Position numbers and translations under genes: made by a program. Under the pieces are notes generated by a model. That model was not told the DNA's origin, searched no databases, and was given only the letters and a program-made list of their open reading frames with translations. From JBCDBH01 sp039184055 (lineage in GTDB: Bacteria; Acidobacteriota; Thermoanaerobaculia; Multivoradales; J023), in NCBI GenBank assembly GCA_039184055.1, contig JBCDBH010000060.1, positions 1-20,954 of the forward strand: a stretch of DNA of 20,954 nucleotides, in the 5' to 3' direction. How positions within the stretch are numbered: position 1 is the stretch's first letter; every line of letters starts with the position of its first letter. Shown piece after piece: positions 14,635 through 20,954 of this stretch.

Positions 14635-16164
14635 CTACTTCTCGGTCTCTAGGACATCGATCTCGAGGCTGCCGATGAGTGGCAGAACGTCCATGGTGTC
14701 GAGCAAAGCGCTGTTCTCTTCGTCGAGCGGCGAGCTGCCGAGGGTGATGTGGGTGGCGTCGAAGGGGGTGGCGAAGACCGCGTCGAGATCGAGCCAATGG
14801 TCGTCGATCCACACCTGCGTCCACATGTGGTAGCCGAAGACGTCGGTGGCGCCCGCGAAGGTGTCGACGAAGACCAGCCCGACCGCCACCCGTGACGGCA
14901 AATCGGCACCGCGCAGCATGGCGGCGAGCAACACGGCGTGCTCGGTGCAATCGCCACGTCGGGTCGCCGCGACTTCGGTGGCGGTGGCGAGCAGCGTGTC
15001 GAGATTGCGGATTTCGAGGTGACCGTGCACGAAGGTCCGCAACGCTTCGGCGCGGGCTCGGGGGTCGTCGCTCGTGTCGGCGAGGGCGGGACCGATCAGC
15101 TCGCGAATCTCGGGAGATGTGTGGTCGAGAAACGGCGTGGCGCGCAGGTGGCGCTCACGCTCGGCGGTGCTGAGCGGCTCGGCGGTCACCGGCGGTCCGT
15201 CGAGATCGACGGTGACCCGGATGGTGTTTTCTTCAGTTTCGACCCGCTGGTGACCGACCGACGGGATATTGGCGTTGCTCAGCGTGTCGAGATCGGCGCC
15301 CGGCACCAGGTGGAGCCGGTAGCTCGCCTGGCGGGTCTTGCGCGGCGCGGCGATCGGCTTGGACGGGGTGATCAGCGATCGGGTGAGCAGCTCGGGGGCC
15401 TCGCTCGCCGTCCCGAGCGCGATGTCCTTGCTCGTCCGGGTGGCGCTCAGGGCGATGCCCATGAGCGAGGTTTCGGTGCGTACGATGGAGCCTTCGCCGT
15501 CGAGATGCACCGTGCTGACCATGCCGGCCATGGCGTCGACGGCCTGGGCCCAGCGGGTGGTGGCGAGCGGTTCGCCGTCGATGGTGAGGGTGTCCTCGCC
15601 TTGGCGGACCCAGCGGATTTCGACCGGACGCAAGCCGACCTGGAGGTCGAGGGTGGTGACGGTGATCTCGTCGTCACCGGCGAGGGCGCGCTCGGCGACG
15701 TAGTCGGCGGCTCGACCCGGGGTGAGCCACTCGCCAGCGGGGAGCGCGGTTTCGCGTACGCCCACCACGTTGCCGTTTTGCCGGTTCGAGATGGTCACCA
15801 CGTCGCCTTCGAAGGTGTAGGTGGTCTCCATCGGCTGGCCGGCGAGTCCCTGGCGAAGAAAGCCGCTGATCGGTTGGCCGTCGGCGCTTTCGGTGAAGCG
15901 GCTGGCGATCGACATCGTCACCTCTTGCTGGCCACGGCTCAGGACGAGCTCGGTTTCGCTCGAGGTCAGTCGTTGATCACCACGTCGTTCCTCGCGGGTC
16001 ATCATCCAACCCGCGGGGGTATCGTCGATGGTCATCCGATACCAATTCTCGATGCTCTCGGCGGCGATCGCCGGCGCCGGAGGCGCGGGCGCGGCGAGGC
16101 AGGCGCTGGCCAAAACGAGGCTGAAAACGAATGCGGGAACGAACGCAACCTTCTGATGATTCAT
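14635..16164 (-). CDS. Secreted transglutaminase-like domain protein
   Basis: This 509-residue protein has a signal peptide (hydrophobic 7-25, cleavage near A-C-L-A-A) and a C-terminal transglutaminase-like cysteine-peptidase fold. The triad is visible: Cys406 in R-R-G-D-C-T-E-H, His446 in G-Y-H-M-W-T-Q-V-W and Asp461 in W-L-D-L-D. The region before it (about 35-330) is beta-rich without recognisable motifs. Such domains act as proteases, amidases or cross-linkers on envelope or peptide substrates; the actual one is unknown. AGGTGG (16170-16175) five bases upstream supports ATG 16164; an alternative start at 16173 adds three residues. It lies between the TonB receptor and iron-transporter genes on the same strand, so a link to iron uptake is possible but not shown. 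Confidence 0.87.
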   Translation of the reverse strand: MNHQKVAFVPAFVFSLVLASACLAAPAPPAPAIAAESIENWYRMTIDDTPAGWMMTREERRGDQRLTSSETELVLSRGQQEVTMSIASRFTESADGQPISGFLRQGLAGQPMETTYTFEGDVVTISNRQNGNVVGVRETALPAGEWLTPGRAADYVAERALAGDDEITVTTLDLQVGLRPVEIRWVRQGEDTLTIDGEPLATTRWAQAVDAMAGMVSTVHLDGEGSIVRTETSLMGIALSATRTSKDIALGTASEAPELLTRSLITPSKPIAAPRKTRQASYRLHLVPGADLDTLSNANIPSVGHQRVETEENTIRVTVDLDGPPVTAEPLSTAERERHLRATPFLDHTSPEIRELIGPALADTSDDPRARAEALRTFVHGHLEIRNLDTLLATATEVAATRRGDCTEHAVLLAAMLRGADLPSRVAVGLVFVDTFAGATDVFGYHMWTQVWIDDHWLDLDAVFATPFDATHITLGSSPLDEENSALLDTMDVLPLIGSLEIDVLETEK

Positions 16165-16200
16165 GCGTACCACCTGTCGAGCTTCTTCCTCTCCGTGTAC

Positions 16201-16233
16201 GACCCCGGGATAGCGTCCGGGGTCATTTTTTTT
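16201..16233 (+). terminator. Intrinsic terminator oriented on the plus strand
   Basis: GACCCCGG (16201-16208) pairs perfectly with CCGGGGTC (16217-16224) across an 8-base loop and is followed by A and eight T (16226-16233). This is the best intrinsic terminator in the window. Its T-run serves plus-strand transcripts, yet both neighbouring genes are on the minus strand. In minus-strand RNA the same hairpin has the A-run before it and no U-run after. Confidence 0.7.
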
Positions 16234-16248
16234 GCCCGCGCCGTGGCG

Positions 16249-18399
16249 TCACCGCGACCAGGACAAGCCGAGACCAAAGGCGCGGCCCGGCGCCAGGGTG
16301 GCGAGATCATCGGCGGTCGGGAAATACGACTCGTCGAGCAGATTGCTCCCGGTGAGCGAGACCGCGAGCTCGTCGGTGAAGCTCCAGCGCACGCTCGCCG
16401 ACACCAGGTTGGCGTCGGGAATGGCCATTTCGCCACTGCCCGGATCGTCCTTCTCGGCACGATATTGAAAGTCGACCTTGCCGTTCCACGGCCCCGAGCT
16501 GTAGTGCAACGACACCTGTAGACGATCGGGTGGGACGTCCGAGAGCGGCACGCCGTCGTCGTCTTCGCCGTCGAGCAGATGGCCGTTCCACGACAGACGC
16601 CATAGATCATTGAGTTCGGTGAAGCCTTCGATTTCGATGCCGTCGATGGTGCCCGAACGTAGATTGACGAAGGTCAAGCTGCCGTCGTCGAGCTCGATCC
16701 GCTCGATGTAATCGTCGATGTCCTGACGAAAGACACCGAACGAGAAGAAGGTCTTCTCGCCGTACCAGCGGAGTGAGAGGTCGCTGTTGAAGGAGCGTTC
16801 CGGGTCGAGATTGGGATTCGAAATGATGTCGCCACGACCGGTGGTGCCGGTGAAGAAGCGCTCGGAGAGGTTGGGGAAACGCAGACCCGTACCGAGATTG
16901 CCGGCGAGCTCGAAGCCTTTGCCGAGTGGCATCACGGCGCCGACGAAGCCGGTGAGCGCGCCATCGCTGTCGACGTCGAAGTCGGTGCTGGCGTTGTCCT
17001 GTTGTTGCACGGTGTAGCGGGTGCCGGCCTGCATGCCCACCGGTCCCCAGGTCCAGCGCGCGGTGGCGAAGGCGGCGATCTCGTCTTCCTGGGCATCTGC
17101 GAGGGTGTCGGTGACGCTCACCGATTGATCGGCGAAGCGCAGCTCGCGCTCGCTGGCGTTGACGTCACGACGGCCGAAATAGTCGACACCGACCAGACCC
17201 GAGAGATCGCCGCGGCGCCAGCTCTGCTGCCACGAGGCGCCGAAATCGAAGGTCTCGTTTTCCACCGTGTTGATCCGCTCGCTCGGGCGTAGGGTTTCGG
17301 TGGTCAGGTCGTGCGGGTGAGCCCAGGCTTCGAGCTTCCAGCCGCTATCGTGCTCGGCGGCGAAGCGCAGCAGCAGGTGATTCTCTTCGGGATAGATCGT
17401 CGGTCGGCTGGGAAAGCGTTGCGAGTCCTTGCCGATGTCTTCACCAAAAGACGGCACGGCGAGGATTTGGTACTGCGTGTTGCCCCGGCGCCAATCACGC
17501 GACAGCGCCGCCGACGTCTGGGTGAATTGCGTGAAGAGCTCGTCGCCATCGGGGGTTTCGGCGTTGTCGCGTTGCCGGTGTGCCACCGCCACCGACCATT
17601 CGCCGTCGCCCCAACCGGCCGCCACGACGCTGCCGTCACCGGCGCTGTCGTAGCCGAGCTCGGCCCAGCTGTTTTCGCTCTGACGCGGGAAGACCTGCAC
17701 CACGCCACCGAGGGCGCCCGAGCCGTAGTAGGTCGAGGCGGGGCCACGCAGGACGTCGACCGAGCCGATCAAGAGCGGGTCGAGAAACGACGTCGAGACG
17801 CCGGCGCGGCGTTCGCTGGTGATGCGCGCGCCCGAGATCAGGCTGAGCACGCGTTGTCCAGAGATGCCCCGAATCGAGAAGACGCGGAAGATGCCGCCCT
17901 GGCCGTTTTCCGCCACGCCGGCGACGCTCTCGACCATTTCGGTGAGGGTGACCGGAGGCGCGGCTTTGTCGTCGACTTTGATCACCGTCGAAGCGATCGA
18001 GACCGGGGCGAAGGCGTCGCCGTCACCACCACGGGTGGCCGAGACGACGATCTCTTCGTAGACCGCTTGTTTGGGATCCAGTTTGATTTCGAGGTCGGCG
18101 GTGGCGACATCGATGCCTTGGGTGACGTGCTCGATGAAGCGCGGATGCTCGATCAACAAGACACAAGGCGACGCGCAGGCGATCGTGAAGCGGCCATCGC
18201 GATCGGTGTAGGCGGCGCTTTGGTTGTCGTCGACGACGCTGACTTTCGCTTGTTCGAGCGGTACACCGAGATCGGTGAGCACGGTGCCCGTGAGCTCGTC
18301 GGCAGCCGTGCGCTCTTCGGTCGCGTGGGCGATCGGAGCGAGGGTCAGAGAAAGGACGAACGCGAGAAACCGGGCGATGGAAGAAATGTCGTGATGCAT
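16249..18399 (-). CDS. TonB-dependent outer-membrane receptor
   Basis: The 716-residue product starts with a signal peptide ending near I-A-H-A (residue 26). Residues about 34-110 are a carboxypeptidase-regulatory-like domain (L-T-G-T-V-L-T-D-L-G-V-P-L, then Y-T-D-R-D-G-R-F-T-I). A TonB-box-like E-E-I-V-V-S-A-T-R lies at 115-123. The plug domain covers about 135-240, with F-S-I-R-G-I-S-G-Q-R-V and V-D-V-L-R-G-P-A-S-T-Y-Y-G-S-G-A-L-G-G-V. The rest is a beta-barrel ending F-G-L-G-L-S-W-S-R. Next to the ferric transporter it most likely imports an iron complex such as a siderophore, haem or citrate-type chelate; the sequence does not say which. GGGAG (18405-18409) supports ATG 18399; an upstream in-frame start would lose the signal peptide. 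No tonB, exbB or exbD is in the window. Confidence 0.93.
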   Translation of the reverse strand: MHHDISSIARFLAFVLSLTLAPIAHATEERTAADELTGTVLTDLGVPLEQAKVSVVDDNQSAAYTDRDGRFTIACASPCVLLIEHPRFIEHVTQGIDVATADLEIKLDPKQAVYEEIVVSATRGGDGDAFAPVSIASTVIKVDDKAAPPVTLTEMVESVAGVAENGQGGIFRVFSIRGISGQRVLSLISGARITSERRAGVSTSFLDPLLIGSVDVLRGPASTYYGSGALGGVVQVFPRQSENSWAELGYDSAGDGSVVAAGWGDGEWSVAVAHRQRDNAETPDGDELFTQFTQTSAALSRDWRRGNTQYQILAVPSFGEDIGKDSQRFPSRPTIYPEENHLLLRFAAEHDSGWKLEAWAHPHDLTTETLRPSERINTVENETFDFGASWQQSWRRGDLSGLVGVDYFGRRDVNASERELRFADQSVSVTDTLADAQEDEIAAFATARWTWGPVGMQAGTRYTVQQQDNASTDFDVDSDGALTGFVGAVMPLGKGFELAGNLGTGLRFPNLSERFFTGTTGRGDIISNPNLDPERSFNSDLSLRWYGEKTFFSFGVFRQDIDDYIERIELDDGSLTFVNLRSGTIDGIEIEGFTELNDLWRLSWNGHLLDGEDDDGVPLSDVPPDRLQVSLHYSSGPWNGKVDFQYRAEKDDPGSGEMAIPDANLVSASVRWSFTDELAVSLTGSNLLDESYFPTADDLATLAPGRAFGLGLSWSR

Positions 18400-18495
18400 G
18401 AACTCTCCCGGAGCGAAGATAGGGCGGCTGGCGGAGATTCGATGACGCGCGTGTCTTAAACGAGTAGCCAGCCGAATAGCCAGGAACGGCGGTGG

Positions 18496-18555
18496 GGCCC
18501 GCGAGCTAGATACGCGCGGGCCGCCTATGATACCCGCCAAGGCCCGAAATCTCGA
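18496..18555 (-). promoter_or_regulatory. Candidate receptor promoter with inverted repeat at the start site
   Basis: On the minus strand TCGAGA (18555 to 18550) and TATCAT (18532 to 18527) are 17 bases apart, upstream of the TonB receptor gene. Just past the -10, GGCCCGCG (18496-18503) and CGCGGGCC (18515-18522) form an 8-bp inverted repeat covering the expected transcription start. It could be an operator or a leader hairpin. No Fur-like box is visible. Confidence 0.4.
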
Positions 18556-18587
18556 TCCGGGATTTACATGGCTCTTACATCCGGATC
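18554..18587 (-). terminator. Hairpin at the end of the protease gene
   Basis: GATCCGG (18554-18560) pairs with CCGGATC (18581-18587), overlapping the protease stop codon and the adjacent receptor -35 candidate. No T-run follows on the minus strand, so termination would not be of the classical intrinsic type. Confidence 0.35.
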
Positions 18588-19554
18588 AGGAACGGTAGTT
18601 GCCGGTGGGTTTCGGCTTGTCGTGAGGGGGGCTCGGCTCGTCGCCAGCCGGCTCGTCGACGCGATCTTCCTCGATCCAGCCACGAATCAGATCGTGGACT
18701 TCGGGAATGATGCGTGGCGCCGAGTTGGCGGTGATGCCAAAGCTCCGTGGCGTGCCGCCGACCCCGTAGGCGTGAATCGCGACCACGATCGGCTCGGCGT
18801 CGGGAGAGTCGTCCGCGTAGACCCATACGGGTGCGCCGCTTTGTCCACCGGCGGTATCGACGTCGTAGAAAACGCGACGATCGCTGACTCGCAGGACATT
18901 GTTGGCGTGGAAGTACTGTTCGCGTCCGCGACCACGATCGGCGGGATAGCCGCTGATGTTGATCTGCGCGTCGACCAGCTCGTCCGGGCCTTGCGTCGCC
19001 ACCGCGAACCAGCCGAGCTCGTCACCGATCGATTGATCGAGGTGGATCACCCCGATATCGAAATCGGCCTCTTCGGCTTCCACCCATCGATCGGTGGCGC
19101 CGAAGCGTCGGCTCTCGACCGCGCCGAATGGCTCTTCGTCACCGTTGCGTCCGGGACGCACCACGATGCGATCGGCCCAGCCGCCGAAGAACATGTGGCT
19201 GAACACGCAATGCCCAGCGGTGATGATGGTGCGTGGACCGACCAGCCAGCCCGTACCGACCGCGCTACCGCCGTTGGGGCTGTGCATTTCGAGCGAGCAG
19301 ATCATGCGCCAGGGGGTGAGATCCGTTTCGAGAATGCGTTGGCGCTGATCGACGCCCCCGATCACCGTTTCGAGCATGTGGCGACGCGGGTCGGCCTTGC
19401 CACGCACCAAAAGCTGACTGGCACGGCTGGCTCCGGCCGGGCGCGAGCCGGTGTTACCCGGGAGCACGTCCCGCGCCGGCGCGGCGACGCCCTCGAGCGC
19501 CACCGATTCGAGGATCGAAGGTTTGGGTTTCGCGACCGCTTTGACGTCGACCAT
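18586..19554 (-). CDS. V8-like (glutamyl-endopeptidase-type) serine protease without signal peptide
   Basis: This 322-residue protein has the chymotrypsin-fold triad of the V8/S1B group: His115 in I-I-T-A-G-H-C, Asp166 in A-D-F-D-I-G-V-I and Ser239 in T-A-G-G-Q-S-G-A-P-V. The segment E-T-V-I-G-G-V-D-Q-R-Q-R-I (62-74) resembles the mature start of V8-type enzymes, which would leave a 63-residue propeptide and a mature N-terminus at Val64. That propeptide is polar and Pro/Ala-rich, with no hydrophobic core, so no Sec or Tat signal is visible. The C-terminus is acidic, then Pro/Lys-rich. AGGAGG (19562-19567), seven bases upstream, selects ATG 19554; the alternative start at 19587 adds 11 residues but no signal peptide. 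Glu specificity is inferred from family only. Confidence 0.9.
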   Translation of the reverse strand: MVDVKAVAKPKPSILESVALEGVAAPARDVLPGNTGSRPAGASRASQLLVRGKADPRRHMLETVIGGVDQRQRILETDLTPWRMICSLEMHSPNGGSAVGTGWLVGPRTIITAGHCVFSHMFFGGWADRIVVRPGRNGDEEPFGAVESRRFGATDRWVEAEEADFDIGVIHLDQSIGDELGWFAVATQGPDELVDAQINISGYPADRGRGREQYFHANNVLRVSDRRVFYDVDTAGGQSGAPVWVYADDSPDAEPIVVAIHAYGVGGTPRSFGITANSAPRIIPEVHDLIRGWIEEDRVDEPAGDEPSPPHDKPKPTGNYRS

Positions 19555-19630
19555 GGGACATCCTCCTATCGGATATAGCGTTGGCAACCGGATCTCGAGG
19601 GTTTTGTCGTCGCGATCAGTATGTCACTCG

Positions 19631-19682
19631 TCGCGAAAGCTCGTAGCAGAACGACCGTTCGTGCCCGGTTCGCGAAGACTCG
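19631..19682. repeat. Two copies of TCGCGAANNCTCG upstream of the DUF2188 gene
   Basis: The 13-base pattern occurs at 19631-19643 and 19670-19682, 39 bases apart in the same orientation. The second copy ends one base before a TACAAT -10 candidate, which fits an activator or repressor site. It could be chance in GC-rich DNA. Confidence 0.35.
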
Positions 19683-19683
19683 C

Positions 19684-19689
19684 TACAAT
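19684..19689 (+). promoter_or_regulatory. Candidate -10 element of the DUF2188 gene
   Basis: TACAAT matches the -10 consensus at five of six positions. No convincing -35 is found at 17 bases; TTCGTG at 19658-19663 is 20 bases away. Transcription would begin near 19696, which disfavours the GTG at 19697 as the start. Confidence 0.35.
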
Positions 19690-19729
19690 GTGAACGGTGT
19701 GGTCCGTGCGTGGGCCGGAGGCAAAACCG

Positions 19730-20308
19730 ATGACGAGCGGAGATCCCATGACGATAGGCGACCGAGCCAAAGCATGTTGCGAATGTCCAGGTATCGTGAT
19801 CGCGGCCGTGGTCGGGCTGCTCGTCGCGGTGTTCGGGGCCACCGTGGCGGTGTTGCGGATTCTGGGTGATCGCGAGCCGTGGCCCGGCCCACCACCGGCC
19901 ACGGGTGGGCCACGACCGGTCGAGCCGATGGTGCGTGAGGAGACACCGGTTTCGGCACCGGCCCCGGTCGAAGAAGAGCCGGCGGTAGCGGATCCGGCTG
20001 CATCCGAGACCGAGGAGATCGCGCCGGTGGTCGACGAATCACCCGCCGAAGAAGCTCCCGTGGATGAACCCGCGGTGGAGCCTCTCGCGTCACGCCCCGG
20101 CGCGCGCGCCCGCGCCACGCTTCGCCTGCGTCCGACCGAGGGTGGTGGCTGGCATATCGAGGCCGAGCCGGATGGCGTGCTCGAGAGCTTTCCGAACAAG
20201 CGCGCGGGGTTGAGCGCGGCGCGCAAGATCGCCCGTGATCGTGCGCCGAGTCGTCTGGTGGTCTACTACAACGATGGCCGGGTGCAGGACGACTACCTCT
20301 ACGACTGA
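19730..20308 (+). CDS. Membrane-anchored protein with C-terminal DUF2188-like domain
   Basis: This 192-residue protein has a single transmembrane segment at about 21-45, preceded by a short N-terminus with the cysteines C-C-E-C (16-19). A long Pro/Glu/Ala-rich, acidic linker follows (about 50-120), then a basic patch (S-R-P-G-A-R-A-R) and a compact domain at 130-188. That domain resembles DUF2188: G-G-G-W-H-I-E, F-P-N-K-R-A-G, A-A-R-K-I-A-R-D, L-V-V-Y-Y-N-D-G-R-V. DUF2188 proteins are usually short soluble proteins, so the membrane-linker-domain layout is unusual. Function is unknown. GGAGG (19717-19721), eight bases before ATG 19730, selects this start; GTG 19697 and ATG 19748 are alternatives. 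It ends six bases from the sigma-factor gene, which points toward it. Confidence 0.8.
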   Translation: MTSGDPMTIGDRAKACCECPGIVIAAVVGLLVAVFGATVAVLRILGDREPWPGPPPATGGPRPVEPMVREETPVSAPAPVEEEPAVADPAASETEEIAPVVDESPAEEAPVDEPAVEPLASRPGARARATLRLRPTEGGGWHIEAEPDGVLESFPNKRAGLSAARKIARDRAPSRLVVYYNDGRVQDDYLYD

Positions 20309-20314
20309 AACAAC

Positions 20315-20954
20315 TTACGACTGAAGCAGTGTCGCGACCCGGCGCTCGAGGTAGGCGCGTTCGGCCGCCGAGCACGGGCAGGCGAGTGCGCGGGTGAAGG
20401 CTTCGCGCGCGCGCTCACGCTCACCGAGATCGACGAGGAGCTCGGCTTCGACGGCGTGAAGCCGGTGAAAGCCGTCGAGTCGCGGATCGTCGGCAAGCTC
20501 GGCGAGGGCCGCGAGGCCGCTCGTCGCGCCATCGCGTTGCGCCACGGCGACGGCGCGGTTGAGGGCGACGACGGGCGAAGGCGCGAGACGGTGGAGATCG
20601 TCGTAGAGCTCGACGATCCGACGCCAGTTGGTGTCGCGCCACGACGGCGCGGTGGCGTGCTCGGCGGCGAGCGCCGCTTCGACATGCCAGCGGCTGATCT
20701 CGTCCCCGGCGATGGCGTGATCGAGATGCCGCATGCCCCGGGTGATCAGCCGACGATCCCATTGCGCACGGTCTTGGTCGCGGAGCAACACCAGATCGGT
20801 TTCGTCGCCACGGGTGCCGAAGCGCGCCGCCTGCAGGCACATCAAGGCGAGCAGGGCGTGGACGTTGGGATGCGCGGTACGGGGCTCGCCGAGCAGGAGA
20901 CCACCCAGGCGGATGGCTTCGGCGCACAGATCTTGACGCAGGAGACCGTCGCCG
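20315..20954 (-). CDS. ECF sigma factor with C-terminal extension (DUF6596/ECF42-like), partial
   Basis: The frame is open from the TAA at 20315 to the right edge, so the N-terminal part with the sigma-2 and sigma-4 regions lies outside the window. The visible part, about 212 residues, begins G-D-G-L-L-R-Q-D-L-C-A-E-A-I-R-L and continues H-A-L-L-A-L-M-C-L-Q-A-A-R, L-V-L-L-R-D-Q-D-R-A-Q-W-D, N-W-R-R-I-V-E-L-Y-D-D-L and S-P-V-V-A-L-N-R-A-V-A-V-A. These match the TPR-like C-terminal extension of ECF42-type sigma factors. ECF42 genes are often next to a DGPF/YCII-domain gene; none is visible here, but the upstream side is missing. In this family the extension is linked to sigma-factor activity in place of a classical anti-sigma factor. 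An internal ATG near 20842 is not the true start. Confidence 0.85.
   Translation of the reverse strand, partial: GDGLLRQDLCAEAIRLGGLLLGEPRTAHPNVHALLALMCLQAARFGTRGDETDLVLLRDQDRAQWDRRLITRGMRHLDHAIAGDEISRWHVEAALAAEHATAPSWRDTNWRRIVELYDDLHRLAPSPVVALNRAVAVAQRDGATSGLAALAELADDPRLDGFHRLHAVEAELLVDLGERERAREAFTRALACPCSAAERAYLERRVATLLQS

Noticed and set aside
14938..16521. Long plus-strand open frame (527 codons) over the transglutaminase-fold gene
   Set aside because: No recognisable motif and Gly/Arg-rich composition. It spans the plus-strand terminator and runs into the receptor gene. The minus frame has a full catalytic triad.
17311..18459. Plus-strand open frame (382 codons) opposite the TonB receptor
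   Set aside because: Arg/Asp/Gly-rich shadow of a clear receptor sequence; no ribosome site or domain evidence.
18400..18585. Fur box upstream of the TonB receptor
   Set aside because: No stretch resembles the AT-rich 19-bp Fur consensus here or upstream of the binding-protein gene; only GC-rich or unrelated inverted repeats are present.
18568..19578. Plus-strand open frame (336 codons) opposite the serine protease
   Set aside because: The minus frame carries the intact V8-type triad and a strong ribosome site; the plus frame has no family pattern.
1..20954. CRISPR array, tRNA or rRNA genes, transposases, phage genes
   Set aside because: No regularly spaced repeats, tRNA-like cloverleaf, rRNA sequence or recombinase motif was recognised on either strand.

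Overview
The window is GC-rich, gene-dense DNA from a Gram-negative bacterium with an outer membrane: it has a TonB-dependent receptor, a DUF5916-type barrel protein, two lipoproteins and several Sec signal peptides. A sortilin/BNR-repeat protein beside a DUF5916 protein, a choice-of-anchor-L lipase with a short 'FADGFE...W' tail, and an ECF sigma factor with a long C-terminal extension together suggest Acidobacteriota, perhaps Thermoanaerobaculia. That placement is inference from gene content; no rRNA or marker gene is present.

Layout. (1) 1-4201: a large secreted multidomain lipase (155-2878) and an overlapping lipoprotein gene (2875-3723) face a small VOC/glyoxalase-fold gene (3749-4201, minus). 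A 30-bp piece of a second VOC-type gene lies at the left edge in the same orientation, so the lipase-lipoprotein block is bracketed by a short direct repeat. (2) 4198-9734: a BNR/sortilin-type beta-propeller protein (minus) and a CBM9-DUF5916 outer-membrane protein (plus) are transcribed divergently. The second has a leader that can fold into two hairpins. (3) 9874-10425: a small all-beta protein without a signal peptide, with repeats and a palindrome upstream. (4) 10619-18399: a minus-strand iron-uptake cluster. In transcription order it holds a TonB-dependent receptor, a secreted transglutaminase-fold protein, a ferric-iron binding lipoprotein, a fused two-module permease and an ATPase. The last three are tightly coupled. 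(5) 18586-20954: a V8-like serine protease without a recognisable signal peptide, a membrane-anchored DUF2188 protein, and the C-terminal part of an ECF sigma factor running off the right edge.

How the genes work together. The receptor would bring an iron complex through the outer membrane, the lipoprotein would bind ferric iron in the periplasm, and the permease and ATPase would import it. Much of the rest is envelope or extracellular protein, consistent with a polymer- or protein-degrading lifestyle. No transposase, integrase, CRISPR array, tRNA or rRNA was recognised, and no complete novel defence or biosynthetic system is evident. The best leads are the leaderless protease and beta protein, the VOC-flanked block, the inverted repeats at the iron-gene promoters, the plus-strand terminator inside the minus-strand iron cluster, and the structured leader of the DUF5916 gene.
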